The notes: generated by a model from the letters alone, not told the origin. A stretch of 64,000 nt of DNA from Arthrobacter sp. PAMC 25486 (GCF_000785535.1 NZ_CP007595.1:682001-746000), one strand, 5' to 3'. Shown: positions 48,566-58,983, numbered from the stretch's first letter. Made by a program: numbers and translations.

Positions 48566-49772
48566 ATGGCCGGGCATCTTCCCGTTTACATGTACGGCAC
48601 ACTCATGGGGAAGCTGCGGAAGGGCCAGGGCCGTGACGTTGTTTTTGAATCGGGGACTGAAGGAACACCCGGTTTGGGATCGCGTCCACCGTGCTTTACA
48701 TCAGCCTGCCGCTGGGGCCGAGGCACTCCACTGCAGCAGACGCGTCGGCGTTCTTTGGCGGACTGCTCCCCGAGGGCCGTGCCCTGGTTAATCTGGCGGC
48801 GCAGGCCCGGTGTGGAACGGCCGACCTCTACGAAATGCTCGAGTATGCCGGCATGGATGTTGCCGGAGCCCTCCAGGTGGGCAGCAAGGCGGGCTCCGAT
48901 GCGGGCAGTGGTTTGACGCGGTGGACGGCGCACCCACCACGCACATCCTCAAGCCGCTCCCGCAAGAATTTGCTGCCATGCTCCATGCTGAAGCATATTG
49001 CCTGGAAATTGGCCGCCGCTGCGGGCTGACAACCTTTGCCAGCGACGTGCGTTATTTCGACGGCAGCCCGGCGTTGGTCATTGAACGCTACGACCGATCT
49101 GTCGACGCGGCCGGAACGGTCCACCGGATCCACCAAGAGGATGCTGCCCAGGCGCTGGGTCTGCCGTGGGGCGGTGACGCCAAGTACGAATCCTTTCCAC
49201 CATTCCGGGCCACCCTTGCGAACATTGCCGGACTGCTCCGCAGACGTCGGACAGTCCTTGGGGGCGGGGAGGATGATCGGGAGCGGTTGCTGGCGTTCAT
49301 GGCATTGCATGTGGCTGTCGGTAACACGGATGCCCACGCAAAGAACTTTTCGCTGCTGCACCTCCCGAACGGGCAGATTGAACTGGCACCGCTGTACGAC
49401 GTTCTCCCCCAGGTCCTCACCCCGGACGGACGGCAGAACCTTGCCATAGGTGTCAATGGGGTGCGCTTCCGGCCGTCCGTGACCATGGCGGACCTCGCGG
49501 CGGAGGGACAGTCGTGGGGGCTCCCCCAGGACCGGGCCGATGCCGTCCTGAAGGACACCTTGGAACAAGTCCGCTACGCCATCGAGGAAATTGACACCGC
49601 CGGGGTGGCTGCCAATGCGCCCCCCCTGCTGGTAGCCAATCAGGCCAGAAACCTGCTCAACGGGAAAGCCGCAGCAGTCTCCAGCGGCGGCCCTGTGGCG
49701 CTGGAGCACGGGCAACCCGTATCGGCGATGCCGCGGAACCACGCTCCACGTGCCGGCCAGAATCAGCCGTAG
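48566..49772 (+). pseudogene. hipA: Broken HipA-like Ser/Thr kinase toxin gene
   Basis: HipA homology runs across three reading frames. The N-terminus (MAGHLPVYMYGTLMGKLRKG...) starts at 48566. After a shift near 48655-48690, ISLPLGPRHSTAADASAFFG to MDVAGALQVG continues in the next frame. After another break near 48890-48905, QWFDAVDGAPTTHILKP to the end is in the third frame. The Gly-rich, ATP-binding SLAGxQxK region expected between the second and third parts is missing, so some DNA was also deleted. The later kinase motifs ERYDR, IHQEDAAQALG, GNTDAHAKNFS and LAPLYDVL remain. The gene is probably inactive, unless the shifts are sequencing errors. Confidence 0.8.
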
Positions 49773-50464
49773 AGCTCGAAGGCCACGCTGCCGCCGTCCG
49801 TGACCATTTCCGTTTGCTTCCGGGCCTGCTCCGCCACGGGCTCATCGCTGAGGGCCCGGAGATATTCCTTGTGTTCCGCCAAGGAGGCAACGGCCTGCTC
49901 GATGCTGGTCGGGGACACTGTCTGGGTGTGGGTGGGCTGCGGGGACATGACAGCCACCCATCGGGTCTTGTGCCGCGGCAGCCCTTCTTCCAAGAGCAGT
50001 TCGGGGAAGATCCATTCGTTGTCGGCGTCGCCCACGGCGTCGAGCACGGCCCGGCCCACCGCCCTGTGGTCGGCGGAGTTCCAGCGCCCCGGCCCCCACT
50101 CGTCCCGGTGGTTCAGCGTCAGGACCAGATCCGGTTTCACGCGGCGGATCTCCCGGGCAAAGTCGCGCCGCAGGGACAAACTCTCCGCAATGCGCCCATC
50201 CGGGTGGTCCAGGAACACCAAGTCCGTGACGCCCACACGGGCACAGGCGTCACGCTGCTCCTGCGACCGCAAAGGAGCGGATTCCGCCGGCGCCAACCCC
50301 GCAATCCCGGCCTCGCCCCGTGTGGCCAGCACATAGCTGACCTCCTTCCCCGCCGCGAGCCATTCCGCAACGGCAGCAGCCATGCCGTACTCGGGGTCGT
50401 CCGGGTGCGCCACCAAAACGAGCGCTCGTTGCCAGTCCTGCGGAAATTCCTGAAGCTCACTCAT
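49763..50464 (-). CDS. PIG-L family (LmbE-like) N-deacetylase
   Basis: The 233-aa protein has the zinc motif AHPDDPEYG and the downstream NSADHRAVGRA His of the PIG-L fold. The family removes N-acetyl groups from GlcNAc-linked substrates such as mycothiol and bacillithiol intermediates or antibiotics; the substrate here is open. It overlaps the preceding methyltransferase by four bases, and the hipA remnant converges on its 3' end by 10 bp. Confidence 0.88.
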   Translation of the reverse strand: MSELQEFPQDWQRALVLVAHPDDPEYGMAAAVAEWLAAGKEVSYVLATRGEAGIAGLAPAESAPLRSQEQRDACARVGVTDLVFLDHPDGRIAESLSLRRDFAREIRRVKPDLVLTLNHRDEWGPGRWNSADHRAVGRAVLDAVGDADNEWIFPELLLEEGLPRHKTRWVAVMSPQPTHTQTVSPTSIEQAVASLAEHKEYLRALSDEPVAEQARKQTEMVTDGGSVAFELYG

Positions 50465-51324
50465 TGTTTTTCTCCCACCATAAAAATGCGTCGAAATTCA
50501 AAGATGGTGCCAAAGTCGCCCCGCGGATAGGCCTCCGCCAGCAGGGCCGAATACTCGCGTTCAAACTCTGCACTCCCGCCGCCCAGCGCGGCAAGGACGG
50601 GACGCAACCCCGTTCCCCGCACCCATTCCAACACCGGGTTCTCCCCCGGCAGCAGCTGGCTGTACGTGGTTTCCCACACATCCACCTGTGCCCCGCCGCG
50701 TAGGAACAGCTCGTGGTAATCGGCCGGCTCCCCCACCGCGTCATCATGGCGTAGCACCCCGTCCAGCAGCTGGCGCCACCGGGTGCTCTCGGCCAGTTCG
50801 CGCATCAAGACGTGCGACGGCGCCCCAAAGTTCCCCGGCACCTGCACTCCCAGCCACGCACCAGGGCGCAGCGCCGCCAACCAGGCGGCCATGAGTTCGC
50901 GATGGCCCGGCACCCATTGCAGCGCTGCGTTGGAGATGACCACATCGGTATCGGGCGCGGGCACCCAGGCCGCAATGTCGGCCAGCGCAAAGGCCAGCCC
51001 CGGCGGCTGGTGCGGTGCGGCAACCGCGAGAGGTCCGGCGTCGTGCGTCTCGGCGTCGTGCGTCTTGGAAGAGTGCGGCGGCGGAGAGGAAAGCCGGGCA
51101 GCCTCGGCGACCATGGCCGCCGAACTGTCGATCCCGAGCACCGCAGCGGAGGGCCACCTGGCAGCCAGCGTGGCCGTGAGGTTGCCCGGCCCGCAGCCCA
51201 GGTCCACCACGGTGCGGGGCGCGGCGGCACCGATGCGGGACGTCAGGTCGAAGAACGGCCGGTTGCGGAAATCACCGAATTGAACGTACTTGGCCGGTTC
51301 CCAGAGAAATGCTTGATCACCCAT
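50461..51324 (-). CDS. tam: SAM-dependent methyltransferase (trans-aconitate 2-methyltransferase-like)
   Basis: From ATG 51324 the product is 287 aa. SAM-binding motif I is VVDLGCGPGNLTATLA, followed by the acidic loop GIDSSAAM and the SNAALQWVPGH segment typical of Tam. A His/Asp-rich insert of about 25 residues (near HSSKTHDAETHDAG) is unusual. Tam methylates trans-aconitate, relieving aconitase inhibition; that substrate is predicted. It is coupled to the PIG-L gene by an ATGA overlap. Confidence 0.82.
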   Translation of the reverse strand: MGDQAFLWEPAKYVQFGDFRNRPFFDLTSRIGAAAPRTVVDLGCGPGNLTATLAARWPSAAVLGIDSSAAMVAEAARLSSPPPHSSKTHDAETHDAGPLAVAAPHQPPGLAFALADIAAWVPAPDTDVVISNAALQWVPGHRELMAAWLAALRPGAWLGVQVPGNFGAPSHVLMRELAESTRWRQLLDGVLRHDDAVGEPADYHELFLRGGAQVDVWETTYSQLLPGENPVLEWVRGTGLRPVLAALGGGSAEFEREYSALLAEAYPRGDFGTIFEFRRIFMVGEKQ

Positions 51325-51380
51325 GGCGTTATCCTGCCACACACCGTTCCTCAACCACAGCCTTGAGCGCCTAAGCTGGG

Positions 51381-53927
51381 ATGACCATGAATCTTCTTGA
51401 ACAGCTTTCCACCCTGAATCCGCAAACCTGCTCCGACGACGACGTTTTGGACGCATTTTTGGAGTGGACCCTTGACCGGGGGCTGGAGTTGTATCCGGCG
51501 CAGGAGGAAGCCGCCCTCGAGCTGGTGGGCGGGAACAACGTGATCCTGTCCACGCCCACGGGGTCGGGCAAGTCCCTCGTCGCCATTGCCGCGCACTTCA
51601 ACGCCATGGCCCGTGGTGCCGCCAGCTACTACACCGCACCCATCAAGGCGCTCGTGTCGGAGAAGTTCTTTGCCCTGTGCGAAATCTTCGGTGCCGAAAA
51701 CGTCGGCATGATCACCGGCGACTCCTCCGTCAACCAGGACGCGCCGATCATCTGTTGCACGGCCGAAATCCTGGCGAACATTGCGCTGCGTGAGGGCGAG
51801 CACGCCGACGTCGGCGTCGTCATCATGGACGAGTTCCACTATTACTCGGACCCGCAGCGCGGCTGGGCGTGGCAGCTGCCGCTGCTGGAACTGCCGCAAT
51901 CGCAATTCCTGCTCATGAGCGCCACGTTGGGCGATGTCAGCCGTTTTGAGCGTGAGCTGACGGAGCTGACCAATCGGGACACCACCATCGTCTCCTCTGG
52001 CGAACGCCCCATCCCGCTGCATTACTACTATGTGCAGACGGGCGTGCACGAGACGCTCGAGGAGCTCCTCGCCACGAAGCAGGTGCCCGTCTATGTGGTG
52101 CACTTCAGCCAGGCCGAGGCCATCGACCGCGCCCAAAACCTCATGAGCATCAACGTGTGCAGCCGCGAGGAAAAGGACAAAATTGGTGAGCTCATCGCCG
52201 GCTTCCGCTTCTCGGCAGGCTTCGGCAAGACCCTGAACCGGCTGGTCCGCCACGGCATCGGCGTGCACCACGCCGGCATGCTGCCCAAGTACCGCCGCCT
52301 CGTGGAGCAACTGGCGCAGGCCGGGCTGCTGAAGGTCATCTGCGGCACCGACACGCTCGGCGTGGGCATCAACGTGCCCATCCGCACCGTCCTCATGACC
52401 GCCCTCAGCAAGTACGACGGCGTCCGCACCCGTGTGCTGCAGGTGCGCGAGTTCCAGCAGATCGCCGGCCGTGCGGGCCGTGCCGGCTACGACACCGCCG
52501 GCACCGTCATTGTGCAGGCGCCGGACCACGTGATTGAAAACGCCAAGTCCATGGCGAAGGCCGTGGCGAAGTTTGGCGACGACCAAAAGAAGCTCCGCCA
52601 GGTGGTCAAGAAGAAACCCATGCAGGGCTTTGTGTCCTGGGGTGAACCAACGTTCACGCGCCTGGCCGAGTCCGTGCCCGAACCTCTGACGTCAAGCTTC
52701 ACCGTCACCCACGCCATGCTGCTGAACCTGCTCGAGCGCCCGGGTGACCCGTTCAAGGCGGCCAAGGCGCTGCTGACCGAAAACCACGAATCCCCGTCCA
52801 AGCAACGGGCGCTGATCCGCAAGGCCATCGGCATGTACCGGGAGCTGCTGGGTGCCGGCGTGGTGGAGCGCATCCCCGAGAATGAGCTCGAGGCGGACGG
52901 CCGCACCGTCCGACTCACGGTCCACCTGCAGATGAACTTTGCGCTGAACCAGCCGCTCTCCCCCTTCGCCCTCGCCGCCCTGGACCTGCTGGATGTGGAG
53001 TCGCCCAGCTACGCCCTGGACGTCATCTCCGTCATCGAGGCGACCCTGGAAAAGCCGCGCCAGATCCTCTCCGCCCAGCTCAAGCGCGCCCGCACCGAGA
53101 AGATCACGGACATGAAGGCGCAAGGCATCGAGTATGACGAGCGCATGGCGATCCTCGACGAGGTCACCTACCCCATGCCGCTCCTGGAGCTCCTCTCGGA
53201 CGCCTTTGAGGTCTACCGCAAGGCCGCCCCGTGGATGGGCGACTTTGAGCTGAGCCCGAAGTCGATCATCCGCGACATGTACGAGCGGGCCATGAACTTT
53301 GGCGAGTACGTCCAGTACTACTCCCTGGCCCGCTCCGAGGGAATCGTGCTGCGCTACCTGACCGACGCCTATAAGGCGCTGCGCCAGACGGTCCCGCAGG
53401 ATGCGCTGCGAGAGGACCTCGAGGACATCATCTCCTGGCTCGGCGAGCTGGTCCGCCAGGTTGACTCCAGTCTCTTGGACGAGTGGGAGAAGATGACATC
53501 CGGGGACGAGTCCGCCGCGGCCGTGGAGGAGACCGCGCTGCCGCCCGCCCCTCCGCGCCTGACCGACAATGCGCGCGCCTTCCGCGTCATGGTCCGCAAT
53601 GAGCTGTTCCGCCGGGTTGAGCTGGCTGCCGATGATGACTTTGAGGCCTTGGGAATGCTCGACGGCGACCACGGCTGGGATGCCGATCGCTGGGCTGATG
53701 CGCTGGATGAGTATTGGGACGAACATGAATTCATTGAGGCCGGCCCGGCGGCGCGCGGCCCCTCCCTGCTGCACATCAACCCCGGCACGGAAACGTGGGA
53801 GGTGCGCCAAACCATCGTTGACCCGGCAGGCAACCACGACTGGTATATGTCAGCCACAGTGGATCTTGAGGCATCCAACGAAGCCGGGGCCGCCGTCGTG
53901 CTCTTCAAGGAATTCAGCCGAATGTGA
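51381..53927 (+). CDS. Ski2-like DEAD/DEAH-box helicase with DUF3516
   Basis: The 848-aa protein has a superfamily 2 helicase core: Walker A STPTGSGKS (about 57-65), Walker B DEFH (DEVH-like), SAT, and motif VI QIAGRAGRAG. The long C-terminal part (after about 470) is the DUF3516 region seen mainly in actinobacteria. Similarity to Ski2/Mtr4 suggests RNA unwinding during decay or ribosome work, but the function is untested here. ATGs at 51381 and 51387 are both possible; a TAAGCT box at 51372-51377 would favour the second if the message is leaderless. Confidence 0.88.
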   Translation: MTMNLLEQLSTLNPQTCSDDDVLDAFLEWTLDRGLELYPAQEEAALELVGGNNVILSTPTGSGKSLVAIAAHFNAMARGAASYYTAPIKALVSEKFFALCEIFGAENVGMITGDSSVNQDAPIICCTAEILANIALREGEHADVGVVIMDEFHYYSDPQRGWAWQLPLLELPQSQFLLMSATLGDVSRFERELTELTNRDTTIVSSGERPIPLHYYYVQTGVHETLEELLATKQVPVYVVHFSQAEAIDRAQNLMSINVCSREEKDKIGELIAGFRFSAGFGKTLNRLVRHGIGVHHAGMLPKYRRLVEQLAQAGLLKVICGTDTLGVGINVPIRTVLMTALSKYDGVRTRVLQVREFQQIAGRAGRAGYDTAGTVIVQAPDHVIENAKSMAKAVAKFGDDQKKLRQVVKKKPMQGFVSWGEPTFTRLAESVPEPLTSSFTVTHAMLLNLLERPGDPFKAAKALLTENHESPSKQRALIRKAIGMYRELLGAGVVERIPENELEADGRTVRLTVHLQMNFALNQPLSPFALAALDLLDVESPSYALDVISVIEATLEKPRQILSAQLKRARTEKITDMKAQGIEYDERMAILDEVTYPMPLLELLSDAFEVYRKAAPWMGDFELSPKSIIRDMYERAMNFGEYVQYYSLARSEGIVLRYLTDAYKALRQTVPQDALREDLEDIISWLGELVRQVDSSLLDEWEKMTSGDESAAAVEETALPPAPPRLTDNARAFRVMVRNELFRRVELAADDDFEALGMLDGDHGWDADRWADALDEYWDEHEFIEAGPAARGPSLLHINPGTETWEVRQTIVDPAGNHDWYMSATVDLEASNEAGAAVVLFKEFSRM

Positions 53928-53936
53928 GGTGCGCGA

Positions 53937-53942
53937 TAAGCT
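53937..53942 (+). promoter_or_regulatory. -10 box of a probable leaderless promoter for the GNAT gene
   Basis: TAAGCT lies 6 nt before the ATG at 53949, just after the helicase stop, with no Shine-Dalgarno. Confidence 0.45.
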
Positions 53943-53948
53943 CGTTCC

Positions 53949-54461
53949 ATGAGTTTGCTTCGCACCGCCGTGCCCGCCGATGTCCCCGCCATTCTTGGCA
54001 TGATCCGCGACCTTGCTGTTTACGAAAAAGAGCCTGATGCCGTCAAGAACACCGAGGAGATGCTGCACGCCGGCCTCTTCGGGGAGAACCCGCAGATTTT
54101 CGCGCACGTGGTGGAGTCGCCCGTTGCCGGCGAGCCCATTGTTGGCTTTGCGCTGTGGTTCCTGAACTATTCCACCTGGGAGGGCACACACGGGATCCAC
54201 CTTGAAGACCTGTATGTGCGGCCCGAAGCCCGTGGCGGCGGTTATGGCAAGAAGCTGCTGGCGAAACTGGCACAGATCGCGGTGGAGCGCGGTTATGCAC
54301 GTTTCGAGTGGAGTGTGCTGGACTGGAATGAGCCGTCCATTAACTTCTACAAGTCGTTCGGTGCCGAGCCCATGGACGGCTGGCACGTGTACCGCCTGGA
54401 CGGTGACGCGCTGGCGAGATTTGGTGCAGCCGCCGAAGCGCAGATGGGGGCAACGGCATGA
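53949..54461 (+). CDS. GNAT-family N-acetyltransferase (diamine acetyltransferase-like)
   Basis: The 170-aa protein has the acetyl-CoA-binding motif VRPEARGGGYGKKLL and the LEDLYV strand that precedes it, as in spermidine/spermine or thialysine acetyltransferases. The C-terminal WSVLDWNEPSINFYKSFGA motif supports this subgroup. The amine substrate is unknown. The next gene overlaps its stop by four bases. Confidence 0.88.
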   Translation: MSLLRTAVPADVPAILGMIRDLAVYEKEPDAVKNTEEMLHAGLFGENPQIFAHVVESPVAGEPIVGFALWFLNYSTWEGTHGIHLEDLYVRPEARGGGYGKKLLAKLAQIAVERGYARFEWSVLDWNEPSINFYKSFGAEPMDGWHVYRLDGDALARFGAAAEAQMGATA

Positions 54462-55741
54462 GGTCCTCAGATTCCTACGTGATCCGCGGCGTGCGCATGC
54501 GCGAGCACTGGTTCACCGTTCCCCTGGACCACGGCAACCCCGGTGGCCCCACGATTGAAATCTTTGCCCGGGAGCTGGAGGACGCCCGCACCGAGGCTGG
54601 CTCGCTGCCGTGGCTCGTCTTCCTGCAGGGCGGACCGGGTGGCCGCGGGAACCGTCCCGCCGGCCTGGGCGGCTGGTTGGCGGAGGCCACCAAGCACTTC
54701 CGGGTGCTCATGCTGGATCAGCGCGGCACGGGTCTCTCCACCCCGGCCAACCGGCAGACCCTGCCACTTGTGGGTGGCGTGGAAGCCCAGGCCGACTACC
54801 TCGCCCATTTCCGGGCTGATGACATTGTGGCCGACGCCGAGTTGCTTCGGGCCGAGCTGGGTGCGGGCCCGTGGAGCCTTTTTGGTCAGAGCTATGGCGG
54901 TTTCTGCGCCCTGACGTACCTGTCCTTTGCCCCGGAGGGCGTCAAGGAAGCGTTGGTGACGGGCGGTCTGGGCCCGCTGACCGGCCCGGCCGACCAGGTG
55001 TACCAGGCAACGTTTGAGCGTCTGCGCAGGCGCAACGCCGAGTACTTTGCCAAGTACCCGGGTGACCGTGCGCTGCTGACCAAACTGATGCGCCATGTTG
55101 TTTCCGTCTCCGAGTTCCTGCCCACGGGCGAACGGCTCACCCCGGAACGGGTGCAGATGCTGGGCAACTTTCTGGGCGGCAACACCCGCTTTGACGCCCT
55201 GCATTACCTGCTGGAGGACGCCTTTGTTCCCACGCCCGACGGCGACCGGCTCTCCGACATCTTCTTGTTCCAGGTCTCGGCCCAGGTCAGCCGGGCGGCC
55301 AACCCGCTGTACGCGCTCATGCACGAATCCATCTACGTCCAAGGCGAGGCCAGCAACTGGGCCGCCGCCCGGGTGCTGCGCGAGCACCCGGACTTCCACC
55401 CCGACGTGGCCGAGCCGCTGCTGACGGGTGAGGCCGTGTACCCCTGGTATTTCGAGCAGGATCCGGCCCTGGCGCCGCTGCGCGAACTGGCCGGGCTGAT
55501 CGCCGCCCGCACCGAGGGTTGGGGTGCGCTCTACGATGTGGAGCAGCTGTCGCGGAACACCGTGCCGGTGGCCGCCGCGGTCTACAGCGACGACATCTAT
55601 GTTGACCGGGAAATCTCACTGGCAACGGCTGCCGCCGTCCAAAATCTGCAGGTGTGGGAGAGTGCCGATTTCCACCACGACGGCATTGCCGACGACGGTG
55701 AGGCCATCTTCGCGAAGCTGCTGGACATGGTCCGTGCCTGA
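54458..55741 (+). CDS. Alpha/beta hydrolase, proline iminopeptidase-like (peptidase family S33)
   Basis: The 427-aa protein has the oxyanion loop LQGGPGGRG, the LDQRGTGLS motif and the nucleophile elbow GQSYGGFCALTYL (Ser near 143), with Asp and His (FHHDGI) towards the C-terminus. This is the actinobacterial prolyl aminopeptidase-type S33 enzyme, which removes N-terminal residues from small peptides. The ATGA overlap with the GNAT gene couples their translation. Confidence 0.88.
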   Translation: MRSSDSYVIRGVRMREHWFTVPLDHGNPGGPTIEIFARELEDARTEAGSLPWLVFLQGGPGGRGNRPAGLGGWLAEATKHFRVLMLDQRGTGLSTPANRQTLPLVGGVEAQADYLAHFRADDIVADAELLRAELGAGPWSLFGQSYGGFCALTYLSFAPEGVKEALVTGGLGPLTGPADQVYQATFERLRRRNAEYFAKYPGDRALLTKLMRHVVSVSEFLPTGERLTPERVQMLGNFLGGNTRFDALHYLLEDAFVPTPDGDRLSDIFLFQVSAQVSRAANPLYALMHESIYVQGEASNWAAARVLREHPDFHPDVAEPLLTGEAVYPWYFEQDPALAPLRELAGLIAARTEGWGALYDVEQLSRNTVPVAAAVYSDDIYVDREISLATAAAVQNLQVWESADFHHDGIADDGEAIFAKLLDMVRA

Positions 55742-55792
55742 CCCGCCGGTGCCGGCGAGCCTGAACACCCAAACTGCAGCACCGAAGCCGGG

Positions 55793-56785
55793 CTACGGCA
55801 GGGCGGCGCCGCGGGCTTGCGTCCACAGCGCATACCAGGCCTCCCGCGACATTTCGGCGGCGATGCGCGGGGCGTCGGCACAGGCGGCAATCCGGGCCGG
55901 GCTGGTGGTGCCGATGACCGGCGAGATGCGCGCCGGGTGTCGCATGAGCCAACCCAGCACCACGGCTTCCGCCGTCGTGTTCCATCCCTGCGCGAGCGCC
56001 TGGACAAGGCCGGCGGTGGCACTGTCGGCCGCGGCGCCCGTGGGATTTCCGGAGTAGCGTCCCTTGGCCAGGGAGCCGTACGCCTGGAGTTCGATGCCGT
56101 GCGCGGCGGCATGTTCCAAGGTGCCGTGCGGGAAGCCGGCGGGGTGCTCCGAGTCTTGATTGACGAGCACCGTGCTTTCCACCCACGCGCGTCTGCCCAG
56201 GCTCATGTCCAGCTGGTTGGCCACAACGGGGGTTTCCAGGCGGTCCTGCAGGTGGGTGATCTGGGCGGCGGACATGTTGGACACGCCCAGGGCACGAATC
56301 TTACCTTCACCCATGAGGCGGTTGACAGCGCCGGCAACTTCTCCAGGGTCCATGAGCGGGTCGGGGCGGTGCAGCAGGAGGACGTCCACATAGTCGGTGC
56401 GGAGGCGCTGCAGGCTGCCATTGACACTGGCAAGGAGGTGGCCGGCACTAAGATCGTAGCGGCCGGGGAGCCCGTCGCCGGCCTGGCGGATGCCGCACTT
56501 GGTCTGGATGAGCAGTTGTTCGCGCAGCCCTGGTGTGGCGGCGAGGACATCGCCAAAGACCTGTTCGGACTTGCCCTTGCGGTAGATGTCGGCATGGTCA
56601 AAGAGTGTGATGCCGGCGTGGCGGGCCGCTTCGATGGCCTCGGCGGCCTGGTCCACCTCGGCGGCTCCGTAGGGGGCGTCGTCCCAGCTGCCGCCCAGTC
56701 CCATGCAGCCGTAGATGAGGCGACCTGACGCTGGTGTGCCGGTTGTCGCTGGAGGATTTGCTATCGCCGTGGGGTTCGATGTCAT
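55793..56785 (-). CDS. Aldo/keto reductase (YdhF-like)
   Basis: The 330-aa protein has the AKR tetrad: Asp and Tyr in FDHADIYRKGKSEQ, Lys in LIQTKCGIR and His in VDVLLLHRPDPLM. The C-terminal GTTSPARIAA region binds NADPH. The length and motifs fit E. coli YdhF and relatives; the substrate is unknown. It is convergent with the S33 peptidase gene and followed there by no clear hairpin. Confidence 0.9.
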   Translation of the reverse strand: MTSNPTAIANPPATTGTPASGRLIYGCMGLGGSWDDAPYGAAEVDQAAEAIEAARHAGITLFDHADIYRKGKSEQVFGDVLAATPGLREQLLIQTKCGIRQAGDGLPGRYDLSAGHLLASVNGSLQRLRTDYVDVLLLHRPDPLMDPGEVAGAVNRLMGEGKIRALGVSNMSAAQITHLQDRLETPVVANQLDMSLGRRAWVESTVLVNQDSEHPAGFPHGTLEHAAAHGIELQAYGSLAKGRYSGNPTGAAADSATAGLVQALAQGWNTTAEAVVLGWLMRHPARISPVIGTTSPARIAACADAPRIAAEMSREAWYALWTQARGAALP

Positions 56786-56885
56786 GGGCTCAACTCTGCC
56801 ACCCGCGCCCGGCGCCGCCGGGATCCGAAGGCGGTGTGCCGGGCTTTTGGCGGCGTCCTTTTTCGCGGCGTTGGAATGCCCGTCG

Positions 56886-58970
56886 TCAGGCGTGGCCGGC
56901 TTCGCGCATTTGGCGTAGTTCCTTCTTCAGGTCGCCCACTTCGTCACGGAGCCGTGCCGCCAGCTCAAAGTGGAGGTCGGCTGCGGCGCCGTGCATCTGT
57001 GCCGTGAGTTCCTCAATGAGTGAGATCAGCTCGGCAGCCGGGCGGGACACGGCGCCGGCGGAGGCCTTCTTTTTGCCGCCCTTTGCGGCGCCTTCGCGCC
57101 TCAGCCGGGCCTCCTCGAGCAGGGCTGCCGTGTCGGCGTCCTCCCGTGCCAACTGGTCGGTGATGTCGGCGATCTTCTTGCGCAGAGGCTGCGGGTCAAT
57201 GCCGTGGTCCTTGTTGTAGCTGACCTGGATTTCCCGCCGCCGGTTCGTCTCGTCGATGGCGAATTGCATGGACGCGGTAACCCTGTCCGCATACATGTGC
57301 ACCTCGCCTGAGACGTTGCGGGCGGCACGGCCAATCGTCTGGATCAGCGACGTCGAGGAACGCAGGAAGCCTTCCTTGTCCGCGTCCAGGATGCTCACGA
57401 GAGACACTTCCGGCAGGTCGAGGCCCTCACGCAGCAGGTTGATGCCCACGAGCACGTCAAAGACTCCCATGCGCAGTTCCCGCAGCAGTTCAACGCGGCG
57501 CAGGGTGTCCACGTCGGAATGCAGGTACTGGACCTTGATGCCGTTGCCCAGCAGGTAGTCGGTGAGATCCTCCGACATGCGTTTCGTCAGTGTGGTGACG
57601 AGGACACGTTCGTTCTTTTCCGTGCGCTTGCGGATCTCCCCCAGCAGGTCATTGATCTGGTCCTGGGAGGGCTTGACGATGATTTCGGGGTCGATCAGCC
57701 CGGTGGGGCGGATGATCTGCTGCACGTAGCCGTCGGAGACGCCCAGTTCATATTTGCCGGGGGTTGCCGAGAGGTAGACGGTTTGCCCGATGCGCTCCTG
57801 GAACTCATCCCACTTCAGCGGCCTGTTGTCCATGGCGGAGGGCAGTCGGAAACCATGGTCCACGAGGGTGCGCTTGCGGGACATGTCACCCTCATACATG
57901 GCGCCGATCTGCGGAACCGTCACGTGGGACTCGTCGATGACGAGCAGGAAGTCGTCCGGGAAGTAGTCGATCAGGCAGTGCGGGGCGCTGCCCTGGTCGC
58001 GGCCGTCAATGTGCCGAGAGTAGTTCTCGATACCGTTGCAGAAGCCCATCTGCTCCATCATTTCAAGATCGTAGGTGGTGCGCATGCGCAACCGCTGGGC
58101 CTCAAGCAGCTTGTTTTGGCTCTCAAGTTCCTTGGTGCGGCTGGCCAGCTCGTCCTCAATCTGCTTGACGGCCCGCGCCATGCGCTCCGGCCCTGCCACG
58201 TAGTGCGAGGCCGGGAAGACGTACATCTCGTTTTCTTCGCGGATGATCTCCCCCGTCAGCGGGTGCAGGGTGTAGATGTTCTCGATCTCGTCGCCAAAGA
58301 ACTCGACCCGGATGGCCTGTTCTTCATACATGGGGATGATTTCCACGGTGTCGCCGCGCACGCGGAAAGTCCCACGGTGGAAGTCAATGTCATTGCGCGT
58401 GTACTGCATGCTGACAAACTTGCGCAGCAGGTCATCGCGGTTCATCTGGTCCCCGCGTGTCAGGGTGACCATGCCCGCAACGTATTCTTCCGGCGTGCCC
58501 AGGCCGTAGATGCAGGACACGGTGGCGACCACGATGACGTCGCGCCGGGTCAGCAGCGCATTCGTGGCGGAGTGCCGCAGGCGTTCAACTTCTTCGTTGA
58601 CCGAGGAGTCCTTCTCAATGAAGGTGTCCGACTGCGGAACGTAAGCCTCGGGCTGGTAGTAGTCATAGTAGGAAACAAAATACTCAACGGCGTTGTTGGG
58701 CAGCAGTTCCCTGAACTCGTTGGCCAGCTGCGCTGCAAGGGTCTTGTTTTGCACCATGACAAGGGTGGGCCGCTGCACCTGCTCGATCAACCAGGCGGTG
58801 GTGGCGGATTTTCCCGTACCTGTGGCGCCCAGCAGCACCACGTCCTTTTCGCCGTTGTTGATGCGTTCGGTGAGCTCCTTGATGGCGGCCGGCTGGTCGC
58901 CGGCAGGCTTGAATTCGCTGATGACTTCAAAGGGGGCCACAACACGGTTGATCTCTTGCGCAAGACTCAT
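56886..58970 (-). CDS. uvrB: UvrB, excinuclease ABC subunit B
   Basis: The 694-aa protein has Walker [12 protein letters not shown], the beta-hairpin segment [20 protein letters not shown] that clamps the damaged strand, helicase motifs ending QTIGRAARN, and a C-terminal UVR domain ([20 protein letters not shown]) that contacts UvrC. UvrB verifies damage delivered by UvrA. A TAGCGT box 7 nt before the ATG suggests a leaderless start. No SOS box was found upstream, unlike uvrA. Confidence 0.96.
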   Translation of the reverse strand: MSLAQEINRVVAPFEVISEFKPAGDQPAAIKELTERINNGEKDVVLLGATGTGKSATTAWLIEQVQRPTLVMVQNKTLAAQLANEFRELLPNNAVEYFVSYYDYYQPEAYVPQSDTFIEKDSSVNEEVERLRHSATNALLTRRDVIVVATVSCIYGLGTPEEYVAGMVTLTRGDQMNRDDLLRKFVSMQYTRNDIDFHRGTFRVRGDTVEIIPMYEEQAIRVEFFGDEIENIYTLHPLTGEIIREENEMYVFPASHYVAGPERMARAVKQIEDELASRTKELESQNKLLEAQRLRMRTTYDLEMMEQMGFCNGIENYSRHIDGRDQGSAPHCLIDYFPDDFLLVIDESHVTVPQIGAMYEGDMSRKRTLVDHGFRLPSAMDNRPLKWDEFQERIGQTVYLSATPGKYELGVSDGYVQQIIRPTGLIDPEIIVKPSQDQINDLLGEIRKRTEKNERVLVTTLTKRMSEDLTDYLLGNGIKVQYLHSDVDTLRRVELLRELRMGVFDVLVGINLLREGLDLPEVSLVSILDADKEGFLRSSTSLIQTIGRAARNVSGEVHMYADRVTASMQFAIDETNRRREIQVSYNKDHGIDPQPLRKKIADITDQLAREDADTAALLEEARLRREGAAKGGKKKASAGAVSRPAAELISLIEELTAQMHGAAADLHFELAARLRDEVGDLKKELRQMREAGHA

Positions 58971-58977
58971 GGGCTTA

Positions 58978-58983
58978 ACGCTA
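58978..58983 (-). promoter_or_regulatory. -10 box of a probable leaderless promoter for uvrB
   Basis: On the minus strand TAGCGT is followed by 7 nt and the ATG. There is no Shine-Dalgarno in this interval. Confidence 0.4.

Noticed and set aside
49763..49772. Overlap of the hipA remnant with the PIG-L gene as a gene fusion or regulatory overlap
   Set aside because: It is a 10-bp convergent overlap with a broken gene and is probably incidental.
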